From: JAEUJM01 sp041908445
GTDB lineage: Bacteria > Actinomycetota > Acidimicrobiia > Acidimicrobiales > DATDAH01
Reading direction: 5' to 3'
Assembly: GCA_041908445.1 (NCBI GenBank)
Contig: JAYRFK010000023.1
Coordinates: 1 to 64,000 of the forward strand
DNA: 64,000 bases
The translations under genes and the position numbers were made by a program. Below are positions 25,033 through 34,130 of the stretch, in pieces. The notes under the pieces are model-generated. The model worked only from the letters and a program-made list of their open reading frames with translations, made no database searches and was not told where the DNA came from. Position 1 is the first letter of the stretch. Every line of letters begins with the position of its first letter.

Positions 25033-26382
25033 GTGCGCAGGACCATCCTCGCCGTGACCGCAGCCGCGCTGCTGCTGTTCGGCTGCACCTCCGGCGACTC
25101 GTCGTCGTCGGACACCACCAGCGGGGGCGACAGCACCGCCTCCACCACCGCCCAGACCTTCCCGACCGGGCCGGCGCCGGGCGTCACCGACACCAGCGTC
25201 AAGGTGGGCGTGACCTACGTCGACCTGGCCAGCCTGGCCGGCATCGTCGACATCGACCACGGCGACTACGAGGCGGCCTACACCGCGCTGTTCGACTCGA
25301 TCAACGCCGAGGGCGGCATCAACGGCCGCACCATCGAGCCGGTCTTCGCCCCCATCGCCCCGACCGGGAACGAGCCCGCCGACGCCGCCTGCACGAAGCT
25401 CACCGAGGACGACGACGTCTTCCTCATCATGGGCTTCTTCCTCGGCGACAACGTGCTGTGCCCGGTCGAGGCCCACTCGACCGCGGTCATCGGCGGCGTG
25501 CTCACCGCCGAGCGCCTGGCCCGGGCCGACGCCCCCTGGTACTCCAACGAGGGCAGTGAGGACCTCCAGGCCGAGGCCGTGCGCTCGATGGCCGAGGCGG
25601 GCGACCTCGACGGCACCGTCGGCGTCTTCGGAGGGCCCGAGGAGCAGACCCTCATGGACGACGTGATCCTGCCGCTGCTCGACGAGCTCGGCGTCGACGT
25701 GGCCGAGTCCGCCATCGTCGACCAGAGCGCCGACGACACCGCCGGCACCGACAACTCCACCCAGGTGATCGGCCAGCGCTTCGAGGCCGCCGGCGTCGAC
25801 CAGGTGATCGTGCTCGGCACCTCGAGCATCGCCTGGGCCCGGGGTATCGCCGCCACCGACTACCGGCCGGCGCTGCGCTTCACCGAGCAGGGCGCCATCA
25901 ACACCTACGTGGGCCAGGAGAGCGCGGACCTGACCCTGATGGAGGGCGCCGAGCTCGGTGGCCTCTTCGGCGGCTCGGCCAACCAGTACCAGCTCCCGGC
26001 GATGCAGGACTGCCTCGGGATCATCGAGGACGCCGGCATCGAGGTGCCCGACCCCGAGGGCCAGGAGACCGTCGACAACCAGCCCTGGACCTCCTCCATG
26101 ACCGCCTGCTCCCAGGTGATGCTGTTCCAGGCGCTCGTCGAGGCGGCCGGCGAGGACCTCAACTACGGGTCGCTGCAGGGCGGCGCCGAGGGCCTCGTGG
26201 TCGACATGCCCAACCAGCCCGAGCCCTTGACCTTCGGCAACGGCGAGCACGGCGACGGCGACCCGCCGGCGTACCTGTTCGACTTCGACGCCGACAGCCG
26301 GGCGTTCGTCCTCCGCGAGGGCCAGACCGGTGACGCCGGCGACGGCGGTAGCTCCGACACCACGGACACCACCGCCGACTGA
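25033..26382 (+). CDS. Liv-type ABC substrate-binding lipoprotein
   Basis: Protein of 449 aa from GTG 25033, after GGGGGAA. The signal peptide ends at lipobox LLFGC (Cys17), followed by a Ser/Thr-rich linker. The mature domain has GVTDTSVKVGVTYVDLAS and INAEGGINGRTIEPVFAP, the type I periplasmic-binding-protein pattern. It is a clear paralogue of the protein at 36207: they share VKVGVTYVD, GGINGR and LTEDDDVFLI segments. It follows the fused transporter by 81 bp in the same direction and is its likely receptor. Confidence 0.92.
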   Translation: MRRTILAVTAAALLLFGCTSGDSSSSDTTSGGDSTASTTAQTFPTGPAPGVTDTSVKVGVTYVDLASLAGIVDIDHGDYEAAYTALFDSINAEGGINGRTIEPVFAPIAPTGNEPADAACTKLTEDDDVFLIMGFFLGDNVLCPVEAHSTAVIGGVLTAERLARADAPWYSNEGSEDLQAEAVRSMAEAGDLDGTVGVFGGPEEQTLMDDVILPLLDELGVDVAESAIVDQSADDTAGTDNSTQVIGQRFEAAGVDQVIVLGTSSIAWARGIAATDYRPALRFTEQGAINTYVGQESADLTLMEGAELGGLFGGSANQYQLPAMQDCLGIIEDAGIEVPDPEGQETVDNQPWTSSMTACSQVMLFQALVEAAGEDLNYGSLQGGAEGLVVDMPNQPEPLTFGNGEHGDGDPPAYLFDFDADSRAFVLREGQTGDAGDGGSSDTTDTTAD

Positions 26383-26392
26383 ACCCGTTTGC

Positions 26393-26433
26393 GCACCGGT
26401 CGGGCACGGCGTCGCGCCGGGCCCGACCGGTGC
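26393..26433 (+). terminator. Perfect 13-bp hairpin after transporter operon
   Basis: GCACCGGTCGGGC (26393-26405) pairs with GCCCGACCGGTGC (26421-26433), with an inner GGCG/CGCC pairing. It starts 11 bp after the binding-protein stop codon and 54 bp before the next gene. Probable end of the transporter transcript. Confidence 0.65.
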
Positions 26434-26486
26434 CCGACGCGCCCCCAACCGGCCCTCGACGGGCCCAGCGAGGAAGGTGACCTGCC

Positions 26487-27458
26487 GTGAGCGACACCCC
26501 CGACGTCCCCCGCGTGACCCACCCCGACGCCGACGACCAGCTGGACCCCTGGGTCGTGCAGTGGATGGTCGACAACCCGCTGCGGGCGGGGGTGTTCGAC
26601 ACCCTCGACCCCGCGATCCTCCCGCTGGCCCGGGGCGACAACCCCTTCCCCGTGACCCGGGAGATCGCCAAGGTCACCGACGAGGAGGTCGCCGGCGTCC
26701 CCGTGCGCATCTACGAGCACGACGAGCCCGCCACCGGGCTGCTGGTCTACCTGCACGGCGGCGGCTTCTGCATCGGCAGCATCGGCCTGATGGACAACGT
26801 GGCCCGCGAGCTCGCCCACGCCACCGGCGCCGCGGTGGTCTCGGTGGAGTACCGCCTCGCCCCCGAGCACCCGTACCCGGCGGGCCTCGACGACTGCGAG
26901 ACCGTGACCCGCTGGGCGCTGGCCAGCACCGAACGCTTCGGCGTCGCCCCGGGCCAGGTGGTGGTGGGCGGCGAGAGCGCCGGCGGCAACCTCACCGCGG
27001 CGGTGGCGCTGCGCCTCCGGCGCGACCCGGCCGAGGCACCCCTCGCCGCCCAGCTCCTGCTCTACCCGGGCACCGCCGGCCGTGCCGACGACGCCGACCT
27101 GCCGTCACGCGAGTACTTCGACGGCATCGTCCTCAGCGACAAGGCCCGGGACGTGTTCTGGGGCGCGTACAGCGCCGGCCGCGACCTCGACGGCGACCCC
27201 GAGGCGGCGCCGCTGTGGGCCGACGACCTCACCGGCCTCCCGCCGGCCATCGTCGTCCTCGGCGGCTGCGACGTGCTCCGCGACGAGGGCCGCGCCTACG
27301 CCCGTCGCCTCGCCGAGGCGGGCGTGCCCACCCACGAGGTCTGCTACCCGGGCCAGCCCCACGGCTTCTTGAACCACGACTTCCCCGCCGCCGCGGAGGC
27401 GTGGGCCGAGGTCGGCACCTGGCTCCGCCCGATCCTCGCCGCCGCCTCCTCCTCCTGA
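26487..27458 (+). CDS. Alpha/beta hydrolase, hormone-sensitive-lipase family
   Basis: Protein of 323 aa with the oxyanion motif HGGGF (about residues 89-93), nucleophile elbow GGESAGGN (about 160-167), acid Asp in GGCDVLRDEG (about 261), and His in PHGFLN (about 291). This is a complete bacterial HSL-type esterase catalytic triad. It hydrolyses carboxylic esters in the cytoplasm since no signal peptide is seen. It stands alone between two hairpins. Confidence 0.92.
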   Translation: MSDTPDVPRVTHPDADDQLDPWVVQWMVDNPLRAGVFDTLDPAILPLARGDNPFPVTREIAKVTDEEVAGVPVRIYEHDEPATGLLVYLHGGGFCIGSIGLMDNVARELAHATGAAVVSVEYRLAPEHPYPAGLDDCETVTRWALASTERFGVAPGQVVVGGESAGGNLTAAVALRLRRDPAEAPLAAQLLLYPGTAGRADDADLPSREYFDGIVLSDKARDVFWGAYSAGRDLDGDPEAAPLWADDLTGLPPAIVVLGGCDVLRDEGRAYARRLAEAGVPTHEVCYPGQPHGFLNHDFPAAAEAWAEVGTWLRPILAAASSS

Positions 27459-27471
27459 CCTCGACACACGC

Positions 27472-27520
27472 TTCTTCCAGCAGAAGCGGAAGGTCCCACC
27501 TTCCGTTTCTGCTGGAGGAA
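27472..27520. terminator. 49-bp hairpin element, copy 2
   Basis: A 23-bp stem with a CCC loop and one G-T wobble. It matches the element at 17745-17793 at nearly every position; only a few bases in the core and loop differ. It lies between two convergent genes, so it can serve as a bidirectional terminator. Confidence 0.7.
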
Positions 27521-27527
27521 CGACGGA

Positions 27528-30098
27528 TCAGGGCTGAGCCGGCGCGTCCGCTTGGTCGTCGGGCTCGGGGGCGGGTGGGGCGGGGACCTCGACGGTGGCC
27601 CGGCCGGTGAGGTCGGCCGACGAGCGGCCCACCAGCAGGGTGTAGGTGCCGGGGTCGACCTGCCAGCCGGGGGCGCGGCGCTCGGCTCGTAACTGGGCGC
27701 CGAGCATGTCGCCGAGGCGCTCGGCCACGGCGTCGGCGTCGGGCTCGCCCGGGTCCCCGTAGGCGAACGACCGGTCGTCCAGCACGAGGTCGACGGTGGT
27801 CGTCTCCCCCGGAGCGAGGCGCACCTTGGCGAAGGCCTTGAGCTCCTTCGGGGGACGGACGAGGCGGGGCGACTCGGTGGCCACGTAGAGCTGCACCACC
27901 TCGGCGCCGGGCCGGTCGCCGGTGTTGGTCACGGGCACCGACACGGTGAGCGTGTCGCCGGGCTCGAACGTGGACGACGACAGCGTCGGCTCCCCGAGGG
28001 CGAAGGTCGTGTAGCCGAGGCCGTGGCCGAACGGGAACCGGGGCGTGATGGCCCGGTGCTCGAAGCCCCGGTAGCCCATGAACACGCCCTCGCCGTAGCG
28101 GACGTGGCCGTTCTCGCCGGGGAAGTTGTCGTGCGACGGCGAGTGCTCGACCCGCTCGGGGTACGTCGTCGGGAGGCGCCCGCCGGGCTCGAGCGCGCCG
28201 GTGAGCACGTCGGCGACCGCCGGGCCGAGCTCCTGGCCGCCGAACCAGCACTGGAGGGTGGCGGCCACGTCGTCGACCCACGGCAGGTCCACCGGAGAGG
28301 CGGCGTTCACGACCACCGCTGTGCGGGGGTTGGCCGCGAGCACCCGGCGGACCAGGTCGTCCTGGCCACGGGGCAGCGCGAAGGACGTGCGGTCGCGGCC
28401 CTCGGTCTCCCACTCATGGTTGGTGCCGACGAACACCACCGCCACGTCGGCGTCCGCGGCCGTGGCCACCGCCTCGTCGAGGAGGGCGGCGGCGTCGGCG
28501 GTCCGGAAGCCGACCCGCACGCCCGCCATGCCCGAGCCCCGGTAGAAGTAGTCGACCCGGACCGCGACCGGGGTGCCCACGGTGACCTCGATCTCGGTCA
28601 CCTTGTCGAGGCTGGCGTAGCCGAAGAAGTCGCTGCCGCCGCGCGGCGGCGGGTCCTCCACGCCGTCGAGCACGAGCTCGTCGTCGAGGTACACCCGGGC
28701 CGTGCCCACCTGGGCGAGGGAGAGCTCGAAGCGGCCCGACACGACGGGCACGACGGTGCCGGTGATGCGCATGGTCCAGCGCTCGTCCTCCCCCTCGGGC
28801 TGGCCGAGGCGCACGATCATCTTGCGCAGCTCGTCGAGCTGGTCGCGCTCGAGGAGCTCGCCGTCGAACTCCTCGCCGGCGAAGCGCTCCAGGGTGAAGC
28901 CGTCGGGCACCGGCAGCACCGAGGTGCCCAGCACGGCGGCCGACCGGCCGATCTCCAGGGCGCGCGCGTAGGTGACCTCCACGCCGTCGCCGAGGGCGGC
29001 GGTGAGGGCGTCGAGGGGGCTCACCTGTGGGTGCTGCACCACCTGGGCGGAGCCGCCGCCGACGATGCAGGCCGACACCGCGGGCTCGCCGATGACGGCC
29101 ACCCGCCCCACGGCGCCGGCGTTGATCGGCAGGAGGCCGTCGTTGGCGAAGAGCACGCAGGCGTCGGCGGCGGCGCGCCGCAGCAGGTCCACGTCCGCCG
29201 CGGTGGGCGGCTGGGGCACGACCGGCGGCGTCGGCTCGTCGAGCGCGCCGATGCGGTCGAGGGCGTGGAGCAGGCGGGTCACGGCGGCGTCGAGGTCGGC
29301 CTCGGGCACCCGCCCCTCGGCCACGGCCTCGCGCACGACGTCGCCGAGGGCCCGCGCCGGCGCCGGCATCTCGAGGTCGAGGCCGGATCGCAGCGACGTC
29401 TCGGTGCTGGCCACGGCGAACCAGTCGGTCATCACCAGGCCCTCGAAGCCCCAGTCGTCACGCAGGAGGTCGACGAGCATCGCCTCCTGCTCGGTGAGCC
29501 AGCTCCCGTTGAGCCGGTTGTAGGACGTCATGATCCCGAGGGCGCCGCCCTCCTTCACCGCCAGCTCGAAGGGCACGAGGTAGAGCTCGCGCAGCGAGCG
29601 CTCGTCCACGTCGGAGCTGATGGTCATGCGCTCGAACTCGGCCTCGTTCGCCACGAAGTGCTTCACCGTGGCGAACACGCCGTTGCCCTGCACGCCCCGC
29701 ACGTAGCCGGCGGCGAGCTTCCCCGAGAGGTACGGGTCCTCGGAGTAGCACTCGAAGTTGCGACCGGCGTAGGGGTGGCGGTGGAGGTTGACCGTCGGCG
29801 CCAGCAGGCCCCGACAGCCCCGCTCGAACGCCTCGCGGCCGACGAGCTCGCCGAGTGCCTCGGCGACCGCCGGGTCCCACGTGGCGCCGACCGCCGAGCC
29901 GCACGGCAGGCAGCTCGACGCCGCGCCGCCGGCCCCCGGGTAGCTGAGGCCGCGTGCGCCCGACGGCCCGTCGGTGACGTTCACCTGGGGGATCCCGACC
30001 CGCTCGACAGCGACCAACGAGAACATGTCGGCGCCGGCGGTCAGCGCCGCCTTCTCCTCGAGCGTCAGCGCGGCGACGAGCGCCTCGACGTCAGCCAT
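27528..30098 (-). CDS. Glycoside hydrolase family 3 beta-glucosidase-like enzyme with PA14
   Basis: Protein of 856 aa. The GH3 N-terminal barrel starts near residue 20 (TLEEKAALTAGADMF, VTDGPSGARG), has KHFVANEAE, and the nucleophile Asp in LVMTDWFA (about 224). The second GH3 domain follows, interrupted at about 400-535 by a PA14-like insert (YFYRGSGMAGVRVGFR). The C-terminal part (about 720-830) is the fibronectin III-like domain. This matches bacterial beta-glucosidases with PA14. No signal peptide, so cytoplasmic hydrolysis of imported glycosides is likely. It is the only clear sugar hydrolase in the window. Confidence 0.92.
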   Translation of the reverse strand: MADVEALVAALTLEEKAALTAGADMFSLVAVERVGIPQVNVTDGPSGARGLSYPGAGGAASSCLPCGSAVGATWDPAVAEALGELVGREAFERGCRGLLAPTVNLHRHPYAGRNFECYSEDPYLSGKLAAGYVRGVQGNGVFATVKHFVANEAEFERMTISSDVDERSLRELYLVPFELAVKEGGALGIMTSYNRLNGSWLTEQEAMLVDLLRDDWGFEGLVMTDWFAVASTETSLRSGLDLEMPAPARALGDVVREAVAEGRVPEADLDAAVTRLLHALDRIGALDEPTPPVVPQPPTAADVDLLRRAAADACVLFANDGLLPINAGAVGRVAVIGEPAVSACIVGGGSAQVVQHPQVSPLDALTAALGDGVEVTYARALEIGRSAAVLGTSVLPVPDGFTLERFAGEEFDGELLERDQLDELRKMIVRLGQPEGEDERWTMRITGTVVPVVSGRFELSLAQVGTARVYLDDELVLDGVEDPPPRGGSDFFGYASLDKVTEIEVTVGTPVAVRVDYFYRGSGMAGVRVGFRTADAAALLDEAVATAADADVAVVFVGTNHEWETEGRDRTSFALPRGQDDLVRRVLAANPRTAVVVNAASPVDLPWVDDVAATLQCWFGGQELGPAVADVLTGALEPGGRLPTTYPERVEHSPSHDNFPGENGHVRYGEGVFMGYRGFEHRAITPRFPFGHGLGYTTFALGEPTLSSSTFEPGDTLTVSVPVTNTGDRPGAEVVQLYVATESPRLVRPPKELKAFAKVRLAPGETTTVDLVLDDRSFAYGDPGEPDADAVAERLGDMLGAQLRAERRAPGWQVDPGTYTLLVGRSSADLTGRATVEVPAPPAPEPDDQADAPAQP

Positions 30099-30190
30099 GG
30101 GGTTCCCCCGTTCCTTCTCTGCGACTGCGGCACCGCCACCCGACGGGCGCCCGCCGACGGTAGTGGTCCCACGCCGGCCCGACGCCTTCT

Positions 30191-30230
30191 GGGACCAGCA
30201 GGTCGTTCCTCACGACAGCAGGCTGGTCCC
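30191..30230. terminator. Hairpin between Gfo/Idh/MocA and GH3 genes
   Basis: GGGACCAGC (30191-30199) pairs with GCTGGTCCC (30222-30230); inside, GTCGT pairs with ACGAC. It is just beyond the stop of the leftward oxidoreductase gene (30250) and about 90 bp upstream of the GH3 gene start. Likely terminator. Confidence 0.5.
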
Positions 30231-30249
30231 GGAGCGAGGGCGCCGAGGG

Positions 30250-31263
30250 TCAGACCGAGGGACCGTGGGCACCAGTGCCGGGCGGGGCGTCCTCGCCCGG
30301 GTAGACCATGCCGATCTGGGCGCGGATGGCGTCGAGGGTCTCGGCGAGGACGAGCGTCTCCGACAACGGCATCACCGGGCTCTGGAGCTCGCCGGCGGCG
30401 AGGCAGCGGTGGACCTCGTGCACCTGGAAGCGCAGGCCGTTTCCCTCGTAGCCCGCCTCGATGCGCTCGTGGTCGCCCGGGCCGTGGACGTCGAGCCAGG
30501 TCGGGCAGTGCATGAACGGTGGCAGGTCGATCCAGCCCTCGGTGCCCGAGATGCGGGCGCCACACGCCAGCGAGACCCGCAGCGCCGCCTTCACCACGCC
30601 GAGGCGGTCGCCCGGGTGGCGCAGCACGGCCGCCACCTGCTCGTCGACGCCGGTGGTGCCGACATGGCCGGCGGCGACGACCGCCTCGGGGTGTCCGAGG
30701 ACGAGGGTGCACAGCTGCACCGGGTAGATGCCGAGGTCGAGCAGGCCGCCGCCGCCGGTGGCGAGGTCGAAGTGGCGGTGGTGCGGGTCGAAGGGCCAGC
30801 GCAGGGCGAACTCGGCGTCGACCTGCAGCACCTCGCCGATGCGACCCTCGCCGAGCACGTCGCCGAGCGCCACGTAGGACGGGAGGAACCGGCTCCACAG
30901 CGCCTCCATGCAGAACACGCCGTTGGCCGCGGCGGCGTCGGCCATGCGCCGGGCCTGGGTGGCGTTCAGGGCGAAGGGCTTCTCGCAGAGCACGGCCTTG
31001 CCCGCCTCGAGCATGAGCAGGGTCTCGGCCTCGTGGCGGGCGGCCACGGTGGCGACGTAGACGACGTCCACGGCGGGGTCGTCGGCGAGGGCCCGGACGT
31101 CGCCGTAGGCGGTGTCGACCCCGAACTCTGCGGCAAAGGCGTCGGCCCGCTCCTGCGCGCTCGACGCCACCGCGGTGATGCGCCCGTCGTCCACGAGGGT
31201 CATCCCCTCGGCGAACCCGCGGGCGATGACCCCGGGCCCCACGACCCCCCAGCGGACGGTCAG
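30250..31263 (-). CDS. Gfo/Idh/MocA family oxidoreductase, probable CTG start
   Basis: Protein of up to 337 aa with the Gfo/Idh/MocA pattern: N-terminal Rossmann fold (RWGVVGPGVIARGF), DVVYVATVAARHEAETLLMLEAGKAVLCEKPF, then an alpha/beta domain with GGGLLDLGIYPVQL. It oxidises or reduces a sugar, inositol or a related polyol with NAD(P). The first standard start (GTG 31242) cuts off most of the first beta strand. CTG at 31263 restores TVRWGVV, has GAGGG seven bases upstream, and overlaps the previous stop as CTGA. I therefore propose the CTG start; standard annotation would use 31242. Confidence 0.8.
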   Translation of the reverse strand: MTVRWGVVGPGVIARGFAEGMTLVDDGRITAVASSAQERADAFAAEFGVDTAYGDVRALADDPAVDVVYVATVAARHEAETLLMLEAGKAVLCEKPFALNATQARRMADAAAANGVFCMEALWSRFLPSYVALGDVLGEGRIGEVLQVDAEFALRWPFDPHHRHFDLATGGGGLLDLGIYPVQLCTLVLGHPEAVVAAGHVGTTGVDEQVAAVLRHPGDRLGVVKAALRVSLACGARISGTEGWIDLPPFMHCPTWLDVHGPGDHERIEAGYEGNGLRFQVHEVHRCLAAGELQSPVMPLSETLVLAETLDAIRAQIGMVYPGEDAPPGTGAHGPSV

Positions 31264-32255
31264 CGGTCGGCCCTCGGCGCCGGGGCCACGTCGACGACGA
31301 CCTTGCCCACGGCGCCGCCGCCGCCGACCAGGGCCAGCGCGTCGGCGGCGCGATCGAGGGGGAAGCGGGCGCCGATGTGGGGCCGGACCCGGCCGCTCGC
31401 CAGCAGGTCGAGCAGCTCGGCCTCGTTGCGGGCGGCGTCGTCGGGCTGGTTCACCATGAAGGAGAGGAACTCGAAGGCCCGGATCTGGCTGCCCTTGAGC
31501 AGCACCAGGTTGAGCGGCACACGCGGGATCGTCCCCGAGGCGAAGCCCACGGTGACGAACCGGCCGCCGTAGTGCAGCGAGCGGAGCGCTGGCTCGGCCA
31601 GGTCGCCGCCGACCGGGTCGACCACCACGTCGGCGCCATCGGGGAGCTGCTCACGCAGGGCCTGGCGCAGGTCACCGGCCGTGTGGTCGACGAGCCGGGT
31701 CGCGCCCTCGGCCTCGGCGGCGGCCAGCTTCTCCGGCGACGACGCCACCGCGGTGACGGTGGCCCCGAGCAGCGCGGCGAGCTGGACGGTGGCCAGGCCG
31801 ACACCGCCGCCGGCGCCGAGCACCACGACCTCCTCACCGGGCTGGACCTCGGCGACCGAGCGCAGGGTGTGCCACGCGGTGCGGTGGGCGACCCCGAAGG
31901 CGGCGGCGTCCGCCTCGGCCACCCCGTCGGGGATGGCGGTGACCGCGGTGGCGCCCACCGCGACCTCCTCGGCGAAGGCGCCGACCAGGCCAGTGCCGAA
32001 GACCCGGTCGCCGACCGCCGGCGAGGCCACGTCGTCGGCCACCTCGGTCACCGTGCCGGCGAACTCGCTACCGGGGACGAAGGGTGGCGGCACCTTGATC
32101 TGGTACTCCCCCGCCACGAGCAGCACGTCGGGGAAGTTCACCGCCGCGGCGGCGACGGCGACCCGGACCTGCCCCGGGCCGAGCTCGGGCGACGGGCGCT
32201 CCTCCACGGTGACCACCTCCGGCGGTCCCCACGCCGGGCACCACGCCGCCCGCAC
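31260..32255 (-). CDS. Quinone oxidoreductase-like medium-chain dehydrogenase
   Basis: Protein of 331 aa from GTG 32255. It has the GroES-like N-terminal half (PGQVRVAVAAAAVNFPDVL, FVPGSEFAGTV) and the Rossmann half with VLGAGGGVGLATVQLA (about 146-161). No structural zinc Cys cluster or catalytic zinc ligands are seen, as in NADPH:quinone reductases. It probably reduces an activated double bond or quinone with NADPH. It lies 2 bp after the crotonase stop at 32258 and overlaps the next gene, so the run is a tight operon. Confidence 0.9.
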   Translation of the reverse strand: MRAAWCPAWGPPEVVTVEERPSPELGPGQVRVAVAAAAVNFPDVLLVAGEYQIKVPPPFVPGSEFAGTVTEVADDVASPAVGDRVFGTGLVGAFAEEVAVGATAVTAIPDGVAEADAAAFGVAHRTAWHTLRSVAEVQPGEEVVVLGAGGGVGLATVQLAALLGATVTAVASSPEKLAAAEAEGATRLVDHTAGDLRQALREQLPDGADVVVDPVGGDLAEPALRSLHYGGRFVTVGFASGTIPRVPLNLVLLKGSQIRAFEFLSFMVNQPDDAARNEAELLDLLASGRVRPHIGARFPLDRAADALALVGGGGAVGKVVVDVAPAPRADR

Positions 32256-32257
32256 GG

Positions 32258-33037
32258 TCAGCGGCCCTTCCAGTCCGGAGCGCGCTTCTCCACGAAGGCC
32301 CGGGCCCCCTCCTGGGCGTCCTCGCTCGAGAACACCACCTTCTGCCAGTGGCGCTGGCGCTCGTTGGCCTTGTCGGTGTCGACCAGGACGAGCCGGGCGA
32401 TCTCCCTGACCGCGGCGACCCCGAGGGGGCCGTTGGCGGCGATGCGCTCGGCCAGTGAAACGGCGGTGTCCACCACGGCGTCGGGGGCGACGACCGAGTT
32501 GACCAGGCCCATCTCGTAGGCCCGGGGCGCGTCGACGAGATCGCCGGTGAGGAGCATCTCCAGCGCGAGGCCGAGGGGCACCCGCAGCGGGAGGAACGTG
32601 CCCCGCCCACCCGGGAACAGCCCCCGCTTCACCTCGGGGAGCCCGAAGCGGGCGTCGCCCGACGCCACGATCAGGTCGCAGCCGAGCAGGAGCTCGAGGC
32701 CACCGCCCACCGCGGCGCCGTTGGCCGCCCCGATCAGCGGCACGGAGACGTCACCCGCCATGAGCCGGTTGCCGGCCTTGGTCTCGGGGTCGTCGCCGAC
32801 GCCGACCTGCTCGCCGGCGGCGAACGCGGCGAGGTCCATGCCGGCGCAGAAGGCCCGGTCCCCGGTGCCGGTGAGCACCAGCACCCGCAGCTCGGGGTCG
32901 GTCTCGGCCTCGAGCACCGCGGCCCCGATGGCCCGGAACAGCGAGGCGTTCAGCGAGTTGCGGGCGTCGGGGCGGTTGAGCCGGGCGACCAGCACCGGCC
33001 CGCGACGCTCCACCACCAGCTCGTCGGATTGGCTCAT
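32258..33037 (-). CDS. Enoyl-CoA hydratase/isomerase family protein
   Basis: Crotonase-fold protein of 259 aa with GDRAFCAGMD (about residues 60-69), GAAVGGGLELLLGCD (about 107-121) and LPEVKRGLFPGGRG (about 132-145). Glu of LPEV plus the glycine-rich loop resemble true enoyl-CoA hydratases. It is upstream of the quinone reductase and about 10 bp downstream of the kinase-like gene, within one leftward operon spanning 30.2-35.4 kb, probably catalysing hydration after the acyl-CoA dehydrogenase. Confidence 0.9.
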   Translation of the reverse strand: MSQSDELVVERRGPVLVARLNRPDARNSLNASLFRAIGAAVLEAETDPELRVLVLTGTGDRAFCAGMDLAAFAAGEQVGVGDDPETKAGNRLMAGDVSVPLIGAANGAAVGGGLELLLGCDLIVASGDARFGLPEVKRGLFPGGRGTFLPLRVPLGLALEMLLTGDLVDAPRAYEMGLVNSVVAPDAVVDTAVSLAERIAANGPLGVAAVREIARLVLVDTDKANERQRHWQKVVFSSEDAQEGARAFVEKRAPDWKGR

Positions 33038-33047
33038 GTCGGCCTCC

Positions 33048-34130
33048 TCAGCCCTGGTAGTCCGTGGACGCGGCCAGGTCGGCGGCGCCCTGCATCAGGT
33101 CGAGCACGATGGGCCCGAACGCGTTCAGCTTCGGATCCTCGCCGGCCCGCTGGTAGCCCTGCTCGAGCACCACGGCCAGCTTCCACTTGGCCAGCACGAG
33201 GTAGTAGTCGAGGTCGTCCACCTGGCGGCCGGAGACCTCGGCGTAGTGGGCGAGCATCTCCTCCTTGGAGGGCATGTCCTTCAGGTCGACGTAGCTCGAC
33301 GTGGCCGCCTCGGGCGCCGACGTGTCGTCGGGCCAGCCCTGGAGCATCCAGGCCAGGTCGAGCTTGGGGTCCCCGACCGTGCCCATCTCCCAGTCCACGA
33401 TCGCGGCCAGCCGGGCCGGCGCACCGTGGGCGAACATCACGTTGGCGAACTGGTAGTCGCCGTGCATGAGGCCGGGGACGAAGTCGATCGGCTTGTGGGC
33501 CCGCAGCCACGCCGACGCCTCGGCGAACCCGGGCAGCTCGCGGCCCTTGATGCGCTCGAGGAAGGCCGTCCACCGGTCGACCTGACGCTCGTGGAAGCCG
33601 TCGGGGCGGCCGAGGTCCTGGAGGCCCTTGGCCTGCCAGTCCACGTTGCCGAGCAGGGCGATGCCCTCGGCGAGCTGGAAGGCGAGATCGCGCTTGGCGG
33701 CGACGTCGGTGTCGAATGGCGGCGGCCAGGGCTTGCCCCCGGACAGGCCCATGGGCGACCAGCCGTCCACGAAGCCCATCAGGTAGAAGGCCCGGCCGAG
33801 CACGTCGGTGTCGGGGCAGACGGCGATGGCCGCCGTGTGCGGCACGTCGGTGCCGTCGAGGGCCTCGATGATCCGCCACTCCCGGATGATCCCGGCGTCG
33901 CGGCTCTCGGGGGCGGTGGTGGGAGGGATGCGCAGGGCGCCGTGGAGCTCGCCGCGGCGGACCTCGTAGATCTCGTTCTGCGAGCCACCGGAGATGAAGC
34001 GGGCCTCGATGGGCGCGCCGGCGGGGCCGAGGCCCTGGGCGTCCATCCACGGCGCGAGGCGCTCGACGTCGAGGGTGGGCTCGTCGCCGGCGGCGGGGTC
34101 GTCGGGGCTGGCGTCGGTCAGGCCGCTCAC
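33048..34130 (-). CDS. APH-like phosphotransferase, ACAD10/11 kinase-half type
   Basis: Protein of 360 aa from GTG 34130, whose start overlaps the acyl-CoA dehydrogenase stop as GTGA. It has an aminoglycoside-phosphotransferase kinase fold: ISGGSQNEIYEV nucleotide loop, catalytic HGDYQFANVM (about residue 222) and metal-binding IVDWEMGTVGDPKLDLAW. Mammalian ACAD10/ACAD11 join exactly this kinase to an acyl-CoA dehydrogenase and act in 4-hydroxy-acid catabolism. Here the halves are separate, translationally coupled genes. Phosphorylation of a 4-hydroxyacyl-CoA is the inferred role. Confidence 0.87.
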   Translation of the reverse strand: MSGLTDASPDDPAAGDEPTLDVERLAPWMDAQGLGPAGAPIEARFISGGSQNEIYEVRRGELHGALRIPPTTAPESRDAGIIREWRIIEALDGTDVPHTAAIAVCPDTDVLGRAFYLMGFVDGWSPMGLSGGKPWPPPFDTDVAAKRDLAFQLAEGIALLGNVDWQAKGLQDLGRPDGFHERQVDRWTAFLERIKGRELPGFAEASAWLRAHKPIDFVPGLMHGDYQFANVMFAHGAPARLAAIVDWEMGTVGDPKLDLAWMLQGWPDDTSAPEAATSSYVDLKDMPSKEEMLAHYAEVSGRQVDDLDYYLVLAKWKLAVVLEQGYQRAGEDPKLNAFGPIVLDLMQGAADLAASTDYQG

